Shown here piece after piece: positions 35,268 to 43,259 of a stretch of DNA of 64,000 nucleotides (positions are counted from its first letter, which is position 1; each line of letters begins with the position of its first letter). This DNA comes from DASSJM01 sp036280655 (lineage in GTDB: Bacteria > Actinomycetota > UBA4738 > HRBIN12): the NCBI GenBank assembly GCA_036280655.1, contig DASUQI010000041.1, positions 1-64,000 of the forward strand, given 5' to 3'. The translations under genes and the position numbers were made by a program. The notes below the pieces were generated by a model, which was not told the DNA's origin, searched no databases, and worked only from the letters and a program-made list of their open reading frames with translations.

Positions 35268-35641
35268 CGTCGCCGTCGCGCGGACCGTTTGTCACTCTTT
35301 CTTCGTTCGAACCGCGCGCGCCGCTACCTGCGACGTCACCCGGAAACGCGTGCAGCCCAAGAGGTTCCGGCGCGTTGACACGCGTGGGGCGCGTCGCTAC
35401 TGTTCGCTCCGGTCCCGAGCGGCCGAAGGGATCGGGGGGCGGAAGGCGCCTCCGAGTGGCGGGGCGAACGTGGGACGCGAGTCCCGCGGACGCACCACCG
35501 ACTGGGAGTGCGCATCGGCTCTCCGAGAGCGAGGTCGCTTGGGGCCACCTTTTGGCGGGTCGAGGAACCGAGTAGACAACGCTCGCGTATGGGGAAGGCG
35601 CGGGCGGCTCCAAAGGTTCCTCGGCCCGCCGATCCGTGTCT
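35268..35641. other. 374-bp intergenic region with hairpins, no gene recognised
   Basis: No convincing gene: the open frames here are short, Arg/Pro-rich and lack ribosome-binding sites or family motifs. At least two stable hairpins occur: CGTGGGAC-GCGA-GTCCCGCG, with a GNRA-type loop, at about 35469-35488, and GCTCT-CCG-AGAGC at about 35519-35531. I could not fit the region to a known riboswitch, tRNA, SRP RNA, RNase P or tmRNA pattern. It lies downstream of both flanking genes, which converge, so it may hold terminators or a small RNA. Confidence 0.35.
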
Positions 35642-36001
35642 TCACCCGGCGATGACGATCGTCCCCGTCATGCCGAGATCCTCGTGGTACCGACAGACGA
35701 GCGCGTATCGCCCGGGGTCGAGCCGCCCGGTGATGTCCTCGATCGTGAGCTGTTCGCCCGGCCGCACGTCCCTCGAGAACCCGAGCGCGTCGATCGTCAC
35801 GTTGTGCAGGTTCCGGCCCCGGTTCCTGACGACGAGGTCGCGACCCTCCCCGATCGGGAAGGTCGGGTGCGCGTCGTGGAAGTGGTTGTCGATCGCGGTC
35901 ACCACGTAGGGCCCCCGGTCGAGGGTCAGCAGGACGGCGCCCGCCACGAGCACGGCCACGCAGAGCAGGAACAACACCAGCCGAACCACCGGGGAGCGCA
36001 C
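35642..36001 (-). CDS. Membrane-anchored single-domain cupredoxin
   Basis: A 119-residue protein with an N-terminal TM anchor (about residues 6-26) and an outside cupredoxin domain. Type-1 copper ligands are apparent: H66 (NLHNVTI), then C103, H106 and M111 in CRYHEDLGM. It probably carries one Cu ion for electron transfer at the outer face of the membrane, or acts as an iron/copper-handling partner like the EfeO cupredoxin domain. The start is GTG 36001, only 10 nt after the amino-acid ABC ATPase stop, so it is likely the last gene of that operon. It converges with the FTR1 gene. Confidence 0.75.
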   Translation of the reverse strand: MRSPVVRLVLFLLCVAVLVAGAVLLTLDRGPYVVTAIDNHFHDAHPTFPIGEGRDLVVRNRGRNLHNVTIDALGFSRDVRPGEQLTIEDITGRLDPGRYALVCRYHEDLGMTGTIVIAG

Positions 36002-36011
36002 GGCGCGGACC

Positions 36012-36788
36012 CTACAGCACCTTGCCGAGGAACTCCCTCAGACGCAGGCTCTGTGGATCCCGGTACATCTCCCGGGGCTCGCCCTCCTCGACGACCCGCC
36101 CCTCGTCCATGAAGAGCATCCGCGTCCCGACCTCGCGGGCGAACCCCATCTCGTGGGTGACGACCATCATCGTCATCCCGTCGCCCGCGAGGCGGATCAT
36201 CACCTCGAGGACCTCCCCCACCAGCTCCGGGTCCAGGGCGGACGTGACCTCGTCGAACAGCATCACCCTCGGGCGGATCGCGAGCGCCCGGGCGATCGCG
36301 ACGCGCTGCTGTTGGCCGCCCGAGAGCTGGCCCGGATAGGCCCTGGCCTTGTTCCCCAGCCCCACCCGGGTGAGCTGCTCCCAGGCGCGCTCCGTCGCCT
36401 CGTCGCCGGAGATCTTCATGACCTTCTCCAGGGCGATCGTGACGTTACGCATGACGGTCAGGTGCGGGAACAGGTTGAAGGCCTGGAACACGATCCCGAT
36501 GTGGTTCCGCGCCTCGTTGAGGTTCGTCCTGATGTCGGTGAGGTCCTGGCCCTCGAACCACACCTTCCCGAGCGTCGGGCGTTCGAGCAGGTTGGTGGAG
36601 CGCAGCAGGGTCGACTTGCCCGAGCCCGACGGTCCGATGACGACCAGCACGTCGCGCTGCATGAGGGACAGGTCGATCCCCCGCAACACGTGGAGGTCGC
36701 CGAACCACTTGTGGATACCCTCGAGGCGGATCAGCGGCTCGCCCTTCGAGACGCCGAGGGCGGCGTTGGACTCGGTCGGTTTCGTCAC
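36012..36788 (-). CDS. Polar amino-acid ABC transporter ATP-binding protein
   Basis: A 258-residue GlnQ-type ATPase, paralogous to the one at 21712-22470. Motifs are GPSGSGKST (Walker A), VFQAFNLFPHL (Q-loop), LSGGQQQRVAI (signature), LFDEVTSALDPEL (Walker B) and VVTHEMGFAREV (H-loop). The GTG at 36788 overlaps the permease stop (GTGA). It energises the permease at 36785-37927. Confidence 0.93.
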   Translation of the reverse strand: MTKPTESNAALGVSKGEPLIRLEGIHKWFGDLHVLRGIDLSLMQRDVLVVIGPSGSGKSTLLRSTNLLERPTLGKVWFEGQDLTDIRTNLNEARNHIGIVFQAFNLFPHLTVMRNVTIALEKVMKISGDEATERAWEQLTRVGLGNKARAYPGQLSGGQQQRVAIARALAIRPRVMLFDEVTSALDPELVGEVLEVMIRLAGDGMTMMVVTHEMGFAREVGTRMLFMDEGRVVEEGEPREMYRDPQSLRLREFLGKVL

Positions 36789-37927
36789 TGGGCCCCCACG
36801 AACCCCACGAGCCCGCTCCGGAGGCGACGCTCGACGCGGTTCACGAGCCAGATCAGGGGCAGCGTGATGACCAGGTACCCCAGCGCCGCGGCCGTGAAGA
36901 ACGTGGCGTTGAACGTGGTCGCCTGACCCGAGCGCGCGAGCGTGAACAGGTCGTACTGCTCGACGAGCAGTCCGACGACGACCACGAGTGCCGTGTCCTT
37001 GATCAGGATCACGAACTCGTTCATGAGCGGCGGGATCACGCGGCGAACCGCCTGCGGCACGATGGCATACCGCAACGACTGCCCGTAGGTCATGCCGAGG
37101 GACCGCGCGGCCTCCACCTGGCCGCGCTCGATAGATTGAATCCCCGCGCGGAACACCTCGGCGGCGTAGGCGCCCGTGTTCAGCGAGAAGATGAGGATCG
37201 CGACGACGAAGGGCGAGATCGACGCATTGAAACCGAACGTCAGCAGGAGTCCTCCGGCCCCAAGCTGCCAGATGAGCGGCGTCCCCCGGAAGAAGTTGAT
37301 GTAGACGCGTGCCGGCGCCCGGACGGCCCGACGCTTAGAGATCACGAGGACCGCGAGCACCAGGCCGATCACGATCCCGCCCAGCTCACCACCGATCGCG
37401 AGGATCAACGTGTTCCGCGCCGCCCGGAGGAACTGATACCCGTAGCCCTCCAGGACCCCCCAGTTCAGGAAGTTCTTCGCGATCAGGTCCGGGCGACCCT
37501 CCCGGAACCAGAGCAGCATGAGCGACAGGGCGACCCCCTGGATCCCGATGACCGCCCCCGTGATGCACTGCTCCCGTCTACGGATCGAATCCATCCTGCG
37601 GAACCAGCCGAACCCGAGCACGATCGCGAAGGCGCCGGTCACGATCGCCAGCCCGGCCAGGAGCGTCTGGGCGCCGGACTCGAGGGTCTCCACGATCCCG
37701 CAGACCCCCGTCCCACCGGTCACCTCGTCGAACCCGAGGGCCACGCAGGCCGGGGTCATCTCGGCTCCGGTGACGACCGTGATGAGCTGGAGCGCCAGCG
37801 TGCCGCCCAGGATCGCCACGATCGACGCGATCCCGAGACCCAGGGTGGTCGCCGGCAGCGGCGCCGTCGGACCCCGCACGTCGGGAGCCTTCTCGTCGTC
37901 CCGTACGGCAACCTCCACCGCTGCCAT
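36785..37927 (-). CDS. Polar amino-acid ABC transporter permease with N-terminal extension
   Basis: A 380-residue HisM/GlnP-type permease, about 130-150 residues longer than usual. The extension contributes roughly three additional hydrophobic segments (around residues 30-50, 82-105 and 120-140) before the conserved domain with RNTLILAIGGELGGIVIG. The EAA loop is AARSLGMTYGQSLRYAIVPQA, followed by AVRRVIPPLMNEFVILIKDTAL. The start is ATG 37927. A strong hairpin separates it from the binding-protein gene. Confidence 0.92.
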   Translation of the reverse strand: MAAVEVAVRDDEKAPDVRGPTAPLPATTLGLGIASIVAILGGTLALQLITVVTGAEMTPACVALGFDEVTGGTGVCGIVETLESGAQTLLAGLAIVTGAFAIVLGFGWFRRMDSIRRREQCITGAVIGIQGVALSLMLLWFREGRPDLIAKNFLNWGVLEGYGYQFLRAARNTLILAIGGELGGIVIGLVLAVLVISKRRAVRAPARVYINFFRGTPLIWQLGAGGLLLTFGFNASISPFVVAILIFSLNTGAYAAEVFRAGIQSIERGQVEAARSLGMTYGQSLRYAIVPQAVRRVIPPLMNEFVILIKDTALVVVVGLLVEQYDLFTLARSGQATTFNATFFTAAALGYLVITLPLIWLVNRVERRLRSGLVGFVGAQ

Positions 37928-37951
37928 CCGCTCTCCTCCTTCTCAACACGA

Positions 37952-37979
37952 GGGCCCGTGCCGACCTCGGCACGGGCCC
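37952..37979. terminator. GC hairpin between binding-protein and permease genes
   Basis: GGGCCCGTGCCGA (37952-37964) pairs perfectly with TCGGCACGGGCCC (37967-37979); the loop is effectively 4 nt if the closing A-T pair opens. No U-tract follows. Its position, after the SBP stop and before the permease, fits partial termination or 3'-end protection that raises SBP mRNA relative to the permease. Confidence 0.6.
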
Positions 37980-37999
37980 GTCGCTCGCCTTGCTCGTGT

Positions 38000-38887
38000 C
38001 TAGGCGCTCGGCTGGAACTGCTCCGGGACCTCCTGATCCGGGAAGTACCGCCCGAAGATCTCGGCGTAGGTTCCATCGGCGATGATCGCCGCCAGGGCGA
38101 AGTTCGCGGCCGCGGTCAACTCCGGGTTGTCCTTCGAGGTCGCGAAGCCGTAGTTCTCGTTCGTGTCGATGGGCTGCACGACCGACAGGCTGGGGAACTC
38201 GGTGCCGGCGACCGAGACCGCCTGCGGCTCGTCGCTGATGATGCCGACCACGTTGCCGGCCTCCAGGTCCTGGAACGCCGGCGTGATGTTCGTGAAGGTC
38301 TTGAATTCGACCCCCTGGGGTCCGAGGTTCTCCTCGGCCCACGCCTGCCCGGTCGTCCCGCGCTGCACGGCGACGACGTCGCCCTCCCCCAGTTGATCCG
38401 TGGAGGTGATGTCCGGGGTCTCCTCGACGTTCACGATCAGCGATTGACGGGACGCGTAGTACGGATCGGTGAAGTCGACGATCTGCAGGCGCTCGTCCGT
38501 GATCGTCGACGCCGCGGCAACCATGTCGAACTGGTTGCCCTGTAGGGCCGTGAAGACCGTGTCGAAGTCGTGGGTGACCCATTCGACCTCGAGCCCCAGC
38601 CGCGAGGCGATCTCCTCGACGAGATCGACGTCGAACCCGACCTCGTCGTCTCCCTCGATCGATTCGAACGGCGGGTAGTCCAGGCACGACGCGACCTGGA
38701 GGACCCCCTCCTGGAGCGTCGTGAACTCGGGGATCCCCGTCTCCCCCGTCGCCCCGGTCGCCGCCGTCTCCCCGGTCGTTCCGGTTGCCGCCGTCTCTCC
38801 CCCACCGTCGTCGTCGCCGGCGCACGAGGCCACCACCAGGGCGAACATTGCGACCAGGGCCGCGAGCCAGATCCGAGCTTTCGTCAA
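38000..38887 (-). CDS. Amino-acid ABC transporter substrate-binding lipoprotein
   Basis: A 295-residue family 3 solute-binding lipoprotein. Lipobox VASC, lipidation at Cys22, is followed by an acidic/low-complexity linker with repeated GETAATG units. Family motifs include PPFESIEGDDEVGFDVDL and VTHDFDTVFTALQGNQFDMV. The start is TTG 38887 with the strong ribosome site GGAGGAGG just upstream. First gene of the SBP–hairpin–permease–ATPase–cupredoxin operon. Confidence 0.92.
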   Translation of the reverse strand: MTKARIWLAALVAMFALVVASCAGDDDGGGETAATGTTGETAATGATGETGIPEFTTLQEGVLQVASCLDYPPFESIEGDDEVGFDVDLVEEIASRLGLEVEWVTHDFDTVFTALQGNQFDMVAAASTITDERLQIVDFTDPYYASRQSLIVNVEETPDITSTDQLGEGDVVAVQRGTTGQAWAEENLGPQGVEFKTFTNITPAFQDLEAGNVVGIISDEPQAVSVAGTEFPSLSVVQPIDTNENYGFATSKDNPELTAAANFALAAIIADGTYAEIFGRYFPDQEVPEQFQPSA

Positions 38888-39030
38888 ATCCTCCTCCTTC
38901 GTCCGTCCGGGCGGGCATCGGCTGCGTGTCTGCTTCCATCCTGCCCGATGTACCCTCGCCCGCTCAACTCACGGTCGCGAGGCCCGTACCCTCGCATACG
39001 AGCGGGGGGCGGCCGGGGGTTTCGGGCGGC

Positions 39031-40125
39031 TCAGGCCGGGGCGCTCAGCCACCTCCCGCCCACGACGCGGTAGACACGCACCGAGCTCTCGGGGCCGACC
39101 AGCTCGCCGTCGGTCCCGAACCGGTAGGTGCCGGCCAGGCCCCCGTGGGCGGCCACGCCGCCGAGCCTTGCGCCGACGTCCTCCCGGATCGGCGCCCCGT
39201 CCCGCACGGCCCGGCGGATCAGGTGACCCGCGTCCCACCCCTCGACCGCGTACGCGGCCGGCGCGGATCCGAACTCCGACTGGTAGTCCTGGATGAATCG
39301 CCGCGCCGCGAGCACCGTCGAGGTCGAGACGTCGGCGCAAGGGCAGAACGCCCGCGCTCCATCCGCCGACGCCCCGGCCTCGGCCAGGAAGTCGTGATCC
39401 AGTAGCCGGTCCCCGCCGACCAGTCGCACGTCCGTGCCCTCGAGCGCGAGCGACACCTCGGCCGCCCCGTCCGGACCTCCGACCCAGAGCACGGTCCGGC
39501 ATCCGCGGGAGGAGACCTCGCCCGGCACCTCGGCGACGTCCATCGCCTGCGCCGGCTCGCCCGATCGATTCGCGACCAGCGCTCCGAGTGGATCGGGCGG
39601 CGGGTCCTCGGAGAGGATGCATGGACCGTTCCGCACGCTCCGCGCGAGGGTATGAGCCGTCGTCCCGATCGGCGGGACGAGGCGGGCCCCGGCGTCCTGC
39701 GCTGGCACGAGCCCGGAGAGGCTGACGACGGGCATCCCCTCGGGCATGTCGACCTCCACGCCCGGGGCGACGATCGCGGCGACGAAGCTCGGATCCGCGG
39801 CGACCGCCTCGAGCGCCGACGGGTCCTCGCCCACGTCGACGAGCTCTAGGTGGATCAGCACTGCCTCCGGGTCGGCGAGCGCGGCCGTCTGGAAGGCGAG
39901 CTGCGCGCCCTGCAGGGCCGGGAGGGCGTGCTCGTCCGTATCGGCGACGGAGTTGTCGCGGACGAACGCCACGTTCACCTGCTCGACGGGCGAGGGTGAG
40001 GGGCTCGCTTCGGAGACCGTTGCCCGCGACGCCGAGGGGGACGGCCCCGGCGACGCCGGCTCGGACGCCGTGCATGCGGCGGCGAGCAGCGCGATCGTGG
40101 CGAGCGTGCGGACCCAGGTCTTCAC
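39031..40125 (-). CDS. Type 1 periplasmic-binding-fold lipoprotein (branched-chain amino-acid receptor-like)
   Basis: A 364-residue exported protein. Lipobox LAAAC, lipidation at Cys18, then a Ser/Pro-rich linker (about 19-47) and a type 1 periplasmic-binding domain. LivK-like hallmarks are VNVAFVRDNS and PALQGAQLAFQTAAL at the N-lobe and YAVEGWDAGHLIRRAV near the C-lobe. Two cysteines in RAFCPCADV are unusual. No permease gene is adjacent, so it is an orphan receptor or an accessory to the liv system at 42-48 kb. The start is GTG 40125 with AGGAG upstream; longer in-frame extension runs across the tRNA and antisense to the oxidase gene. Confidence 0.8.
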   Translation of the reverse strand: MKTWVRTLATIALLAAACTASEPASPGPSPSASRATVSEASPSPSPVEQVNVAFVRDNSVADTDEHALPALQGAQLAFQTAALADPEAVLIHLELVDVGEDPSALEAVAADPSFVAAIVAPGVEVDMPEGMPVVSLSGLVPAQDAGARLVPPIGTTAHTLARSVRNGPCILSEDPPPDPLGALVANRSGEPAQAMDVAEVPGEVSSRGCRTVLWVGGPDGAAEVSLALEGTDVRLVGGDRLLDHDFLAEAGASADGARAFCPCADVSTSTVLAARRFIQDYQSEFGSAPAAYAVEGWDAGHLIRRAVRDGAPIREDVGARLGGVAAHGGLAGTYRFGTDGELVGPESSVRVYRVVGGRWLSAPA

Positions 40126-40235
40126 CGGTGCTCCTGTTCGGCCGGCGGGCAGTCTATGCGCGGGCGCGGATCGGCCGGGGCGCATCGACCCGAGGAGATG
40201 TACGTCGGGAGGCCCGCCCGCGGAGGGGCGCCACG

Positions 40236-40241
40236 TAGACT
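40236..40241 (+). promoter_or_regulatory. -10 element for tRNA-Leu
   Basis: TAGACT lies 8 nt before the mature 5' end of the tRNA, a typical distance. No recognisable -35 hexamer was found. Confidence 0.4.
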
Positions 40242-40249
40242 GCGACCTG

Positions 40250-40333
40250 GCCGGGGTGATGGAACTGGCAGACATGATGGCCTCAAAAGCCATTGCGCGA
40301 GAGCGCGTGCGGGTTCGAATCCCGCCCCCGGCA
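40250..40333 (+). tRNA. tRNA-Leu (anticodon CAA)
   Basis: An 84-nt type II tRNA. Acceptor GCCGGGG pairs with CCCCGGC (40326-40332), with discriminator A at 40333. The D arm has stem ATG/CAT around GAACTGGCAGA. Anticodon stem ATGGC/GCCAT encloses loop CTCAAAA with CAA at 40284-40286. A long variable arm (GCGCGAGAGCGCG region) is followed by T arm GCGGG-TTCGAAT-CCCGC. The leucine long arm and CAA anticodon give Leu, reading UUG. 3' CCA is not encoded. The opposing oxidase gene ends one base beyond it. Confidence 0.95.
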
Positions 40334-40334
40334 C

Positions 40335-41489
40335 TCAGACGACGTGGCGTTCGCGGATCAGGTCCCCCGCCTCGAAGCGTTCGAGCCCCAACGAGGAGAT
40401 GTCCACCGTCCGCGCCTCGCCGTCCACGATCAGCTCGGCCAGGAGCTTCCCCACCACGGGCGCGTGCTGGAACCCGTGTCCGCTGAACCCGTTCGCCAGG
40501 TAGAAGCCCTCGACGCCCGGCGCCGGCCCGATGACCGGGTGCCGGTCCGGGGTCATCTCGTAGAGCCCCACCCACGAGTGCTCGATGCTCGCGGTCTCGA
40601 GCGGGGGGAACACGCGGACGGCCGTCGGCAGCAGCTCCTCGGCGACGAACGTCTCGTCGGGTGTCGTCTCGAACGACGGCCGCTCGTCCGGGCTCCCCAT
40701 CCCCATCAGGACCCCCGCGCCCTCCCGGTGGAAGTAGAAGGAGGTGACCGCGTCGATCACCAGGGTGCGCCGCTCGGGGACGCCCTCGAAGGCGCCGGTG
40801 ACGAGCACGTGGCGAGGGATCGGGTCGATCGGAAGCTCGACGCCCGCGGTCGACGCGAGGACGCCGGCCCACGGCCCCGCGGCGTTCACGACCGCCGGTG
40901 ACTCCCATCGTCCCGCGGAGGTGACGACGCCCACCACTCGGTCGTCCTCGACCACGACCTCCGCGACCTCGACGCTCAGTTCGATCGACGCGCCGGCGGC
41001 GCGCGCGAGCGTCGCGTAGCCCTGGGTCAGCCCCGACGGATCCGCGATGCCGTCCCGAACGCCGAACGTGGCCCCCACGAGCCCCTCGGTCGAGATCCCG
41101 GGCGCGCGCGCAACGGCCTCCTCCGGGGTCAGGATCTCGGCCTCGATGCCGAGCGAGCGGTGGAGGTCGTTCGCGGCCACGAACCCGCTCCACAGGTCCT
41201 CGTTCCGAACGAGGAACAGGTAGCCGTCCTCGGCCACGTCGAGCGGGAGCCCGTGTTCCTCGGTGAACCCGGTGATCATCGGCACGCTCGCCTGCGAGAG
41301 CCGGACGTTCACCTCGCTGGAGAACTGATAACGGAAGCCGCCGGCGCACGCCCCGGTCGAACCCGCGGCCAGGTGATCCGCCCGTTCGAGCACCACGATG
41401 CGGCCCGCCCCGGCGGTCGCGAGGTGATACGCGGCGCTCGCACCCACGACGCCGCCCCCGACGACCACGACGTCCGCCGTCGCGCTCAC
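40335..41489 (-). CDS. FAD-dependent amino-acid oxidase (DAO family)
   Basis: A 384-residue glycine oxidase / sarcosine oxidase-beta / DadA-like flavoprotein. The N-terminal dinucleotide-binding motif is VVVVGGGVVGASAAYHLA. The C-terminal FAD motif resembles MTPDRHPVIGPAPGVEGFYLANGFSGHG in pieces (TPDRHPVIG, NGFSGHG). It likely oxidises a secondary or D-amino acid to an imine with release of reduced FAD; the substrate is unknown. The GTG at 41489 overlaps the ornithine-cyclodeaminase stop by four bases (GTGA), which fixes the start. It is the last gene of the liv–ocd–dao operon. Confidence 0.87.
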   Translation of the reverse strand: MSATADVVVVGGGVVGASAAYHLATAGAGRIVVLERADHLAAGSTGACAGGFRYQFSSEVNVRLSQASVPMITGFTEEHGLPLDVAEDGYLFLVRNEDLWSGFVAANDLHRSLGIEAEILTPEEAVARAPGISTEGLVGATFGVRDGIADPSGLTQGYATLARAAGASIELSVEVAEVVVEDDRVVGVVTSAGRWESPAVVNAAGPWAGVLASTAGVELPIDPIPRHVLVTGAFEGVPERRTLVIDAVTSFYFHREGAGVLMGMGSPDERPSFETTPDETFVAEELLPTAVRVFPPLETASIEHSWVGLYEMTPDRHPVIGPAPGVEGFYLANGFSGHGFQHAPVVGKLLAELIVDGEARTVDISSLGLERFEAGDLIRERHVV

Positions 41490-42355
41490 AGGCGGTCCAC
41501 CGCGGCCCGGGCGACGATCAGGTCCTCGAACGCGACGCCCACCGCCTTGAAGACCGTGACGTCGGCGGCGGACGTCCGAACCTCTGCCCCGCGGACGAGT
41601 TCGGCGAGGTCGGCGCGGACGTGCTCGCGCCCGATCGCGCCTTCCCCGATGGGGATCAGGAGGTCCCCCGCCTCGGCGAAGGCGGCCTCGCGCGTGTCGA
41701 CGACGACCCTGGCCCGGCGGACGGCGTCCGTGTCGAGTTCGCGCATCGTCGGCAGATACGCTCCCACCGCGTTCACGTGGGTGCCGGCGGCGAGTTCCTC
41801 GCCCTCGACCACGGGACGCTCGCTCGTCGTGCACGTGCAGATCAGGTCCGCGTCCGACACGTCGGAGGGTGTCCCGATCCGAGCGGGGAGCCCGGCCTCG
41901 GCCGCGCGTTCGACCAGGGCGGCCGCCCGCTCGGCACCGCGCGACACCACCACGACCTCCTCGATCGGCCGCACCGCTCGCATCGCCTCGAGGTGCGCGA
42001 AGGCCTGGACCCCGGCGCCGAACAGGACCAGGCGGCTCGCCCCCTCGCGTGCGAGCAGCCGGGTCGCCACCCCGCTTACGGCCGCGGTACGGAGCGCCGT
42101 GAGCGCCGCGCCGTCGAGCGTCGCGACGGGCGCCTGCGTCTCGGCGTCGAACAGCACGTAGAGCGCGTGGATGAACGGGAGCCCGCGCTTCGGGTTCGAG
42201 TCGGTGAGGGTGACGAGCTTCACCCCCACGCCCGCCTCGCCCCACGCGGGCATGAGCAGGAGCGCGCCCCCGGCGGTGTCGACGTGCGACCGGAGCGGCG
42301 CCTCCGGGAGCTCGGCGGCGAAGGCGGCGTGGAGGGCGTCGATCGCCGCCGGCAT
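41486..42355 (-). CDS. Ornithine cyclodeaminase / mu-crystallin family protein
   Basis: A 289-residue NAD(P)H-binding enzyme. The Rossmann motif is LVLFGAGVQAFAHLEAM; other family features are DGAALTALRTAAVSG and GTHVNAVGAYLPTMRELD. Members act as ornithine cyclodeaminases, ketimine reductases, or alanine or opine dehydrogenases. The ATG at 42355 begins at MPAAIDALHAAF, whereas relatives have about 12-15 more N-terminal residues; the expected IDAEALARLLP segment is encoded in frame just upstream, but I see no ATG, GTG or TTG between it and an in-frame stop at 42439. So the protein is slightly short or uses a rare start. It lies 52 nt after livF. Confidence 0.87.
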   Translation of the reverse strand: MPAAIDALHAAFAAELPEAPLRSHVDTAGGALLLMPAWGEAGVGVKLVTLTDSNPKRGLPFIHALYVLFDAETQAPVATLDGAALTALRTAAVSGVATRLLAREGASRLVLFGAGVQAFAHLEAMRAVRPIEEVVVVSRGAERAAALVERAAEAGLPARIGTPSDVSDADLICTCTTSERPVVEGEELAAGTHVNAVGAYLPTMRELDTDAVRRARVVVDTREAAFAEAGDLLIPIGEGAIGREHVRADLAELVRGAEVRTSAADVTVFKAVGVAFEDLIVARAAVDRL

Positions 42356-42407
42356 GGGCAGGAGGCGGGCGAGCGCCTCCGCGTCGATCGGGTGCGGACG
42401 GCGAGGC

Positions 42408-43259
42408 TCAGAGCTCGCCGAGGTACGCCTCCCGCATCAGCGGGTTGTCGAGGAGGTTCTGCGCCGTGTCCGCGAGCACCACCTGCCCGGTCTGGATCAC
42501 GTACCCACGATCGGCGATGGACAGCGCCATGTTCGCGTTCTGCTCCACCACGAACACGGTGCGGCCGAGCGCCCGGATCTGCTTGATGATCTCGAAGACC
42601 TGTTCCACCAATATCGGCGCGAGCCCCATCGAGGGCTCGTCCATCAGCAGGACCTTCGGGTCCGCCATGAGGGCCCGACCCATCGCGACCATCTGCTGCT
42701 CGCCGCCCGACAGCGTCCCGGCCTTCTGCTTGAGCCGTTCCCGCACCCTGGGGAACGTCTCGAGCACCTTCTCCCGGTCCTCGGCGAGCTTCGCCTTGTC
42801 CTTGCGCATGTAGGCGCCGAGATCCAGGTTCTCCGAGACGGTCATGTTCGGGAACAGCCGGCGGTTCTCCGGGACCATCGAGATCCCGCGCGACACCACC
42901 TGGGCGGTCGGGAGGCCGCTGACGACCTCGCCGTCCAGCACCACCTCGCCCTCGGACGGCGTCACGTAGCCGAGGATCGTCTTGAGCGTGGTGGTCTTCC
43001 CGCTCGCGTTGCCGCCGAGCAGGCACACCATCTCGCCGGGATAGATCTCGACGTTCACGTTCCGGAGCACCGCCACCATGCCGTAGTGCGTGCTGACGTC
43101 GCGGAGCTCGAGGACCGGCTTGCGGTCGCCGACGTCGCCGGGGACGGGCTCGCTGGGGGACGGCAGCGCCTCGGTCTGAACCGGCTGGACGTCGACGCCG
43201 GTCTCCGCCGGATCCGCCTCGACCTGCTCGCGCTCCCGGGTATCCGGCCGGTCGCTCAT
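42408..43259 (-). CDS. livF: Branched-chain amino-acid-type ABC transporter ATPase LivF
   Basis: A 283-residue LivF ATPase. The conserved domain starts near residue 48 (LELRDVSTHYG); the preceding 45 residues are an acidic, Pro-rich disordered-looking extension absent from most LivF proteins. Motifs are GGNASGKTT (Walker A), LSGGEQQMVAMGRAL (signature) and LLMDEPSMGLAP (Walker B). The ATG at 43259 overlaps the livG stop by four bases (ATGA). Confidence 0.93.
   Translation of the reverse strand: MSDRPDTREREQVEADPAETGVDVQPVQTEALPSPSEPVPGDVGDRKPVLELRDVSTHYGMVAVLRNVNVEIYPGEMVCLLGGNASGKTTTLKTILGYVTPSEGEVVLDGEVVSGLPTAQVVSRGISMVPENRRLFPNMTVSENLDLGAYMRKDKAKLAEDREKVLETFPRVRERLKQKAGTLSGGEQQMVAMGRALMADPKVLLMDEPSMGLAPILVEQVFEIIKQIRALGRTVFVVEQNANMALSIADRGYVIQTGQVVLADTAQNLLDNPLMREAYLGEL

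Noticed and set aside
35417..35460. tRNA- or riboswitch-like string CCGAGCGGCCGAAGGG
   Set aside because: It resembles a D-arm by chance, but no acceptor, anticodon or T arm could be assembled and no riboswitch consensus fits.
35188..35655. Open frames of 70-140 residues in the FTR1–cupredoxin gap
   Set aside because: No ribosome site, no motif, several mutually overlapping frames on both strands; composition matches random GC-rich sequence.
38720..38800. Tandem repeat array suggestive of CRISPR or minisatellite
   Set aside because: It encodes the GETAATG linker of a lipoprotein in frame; units are degenerate and there are no spacers.
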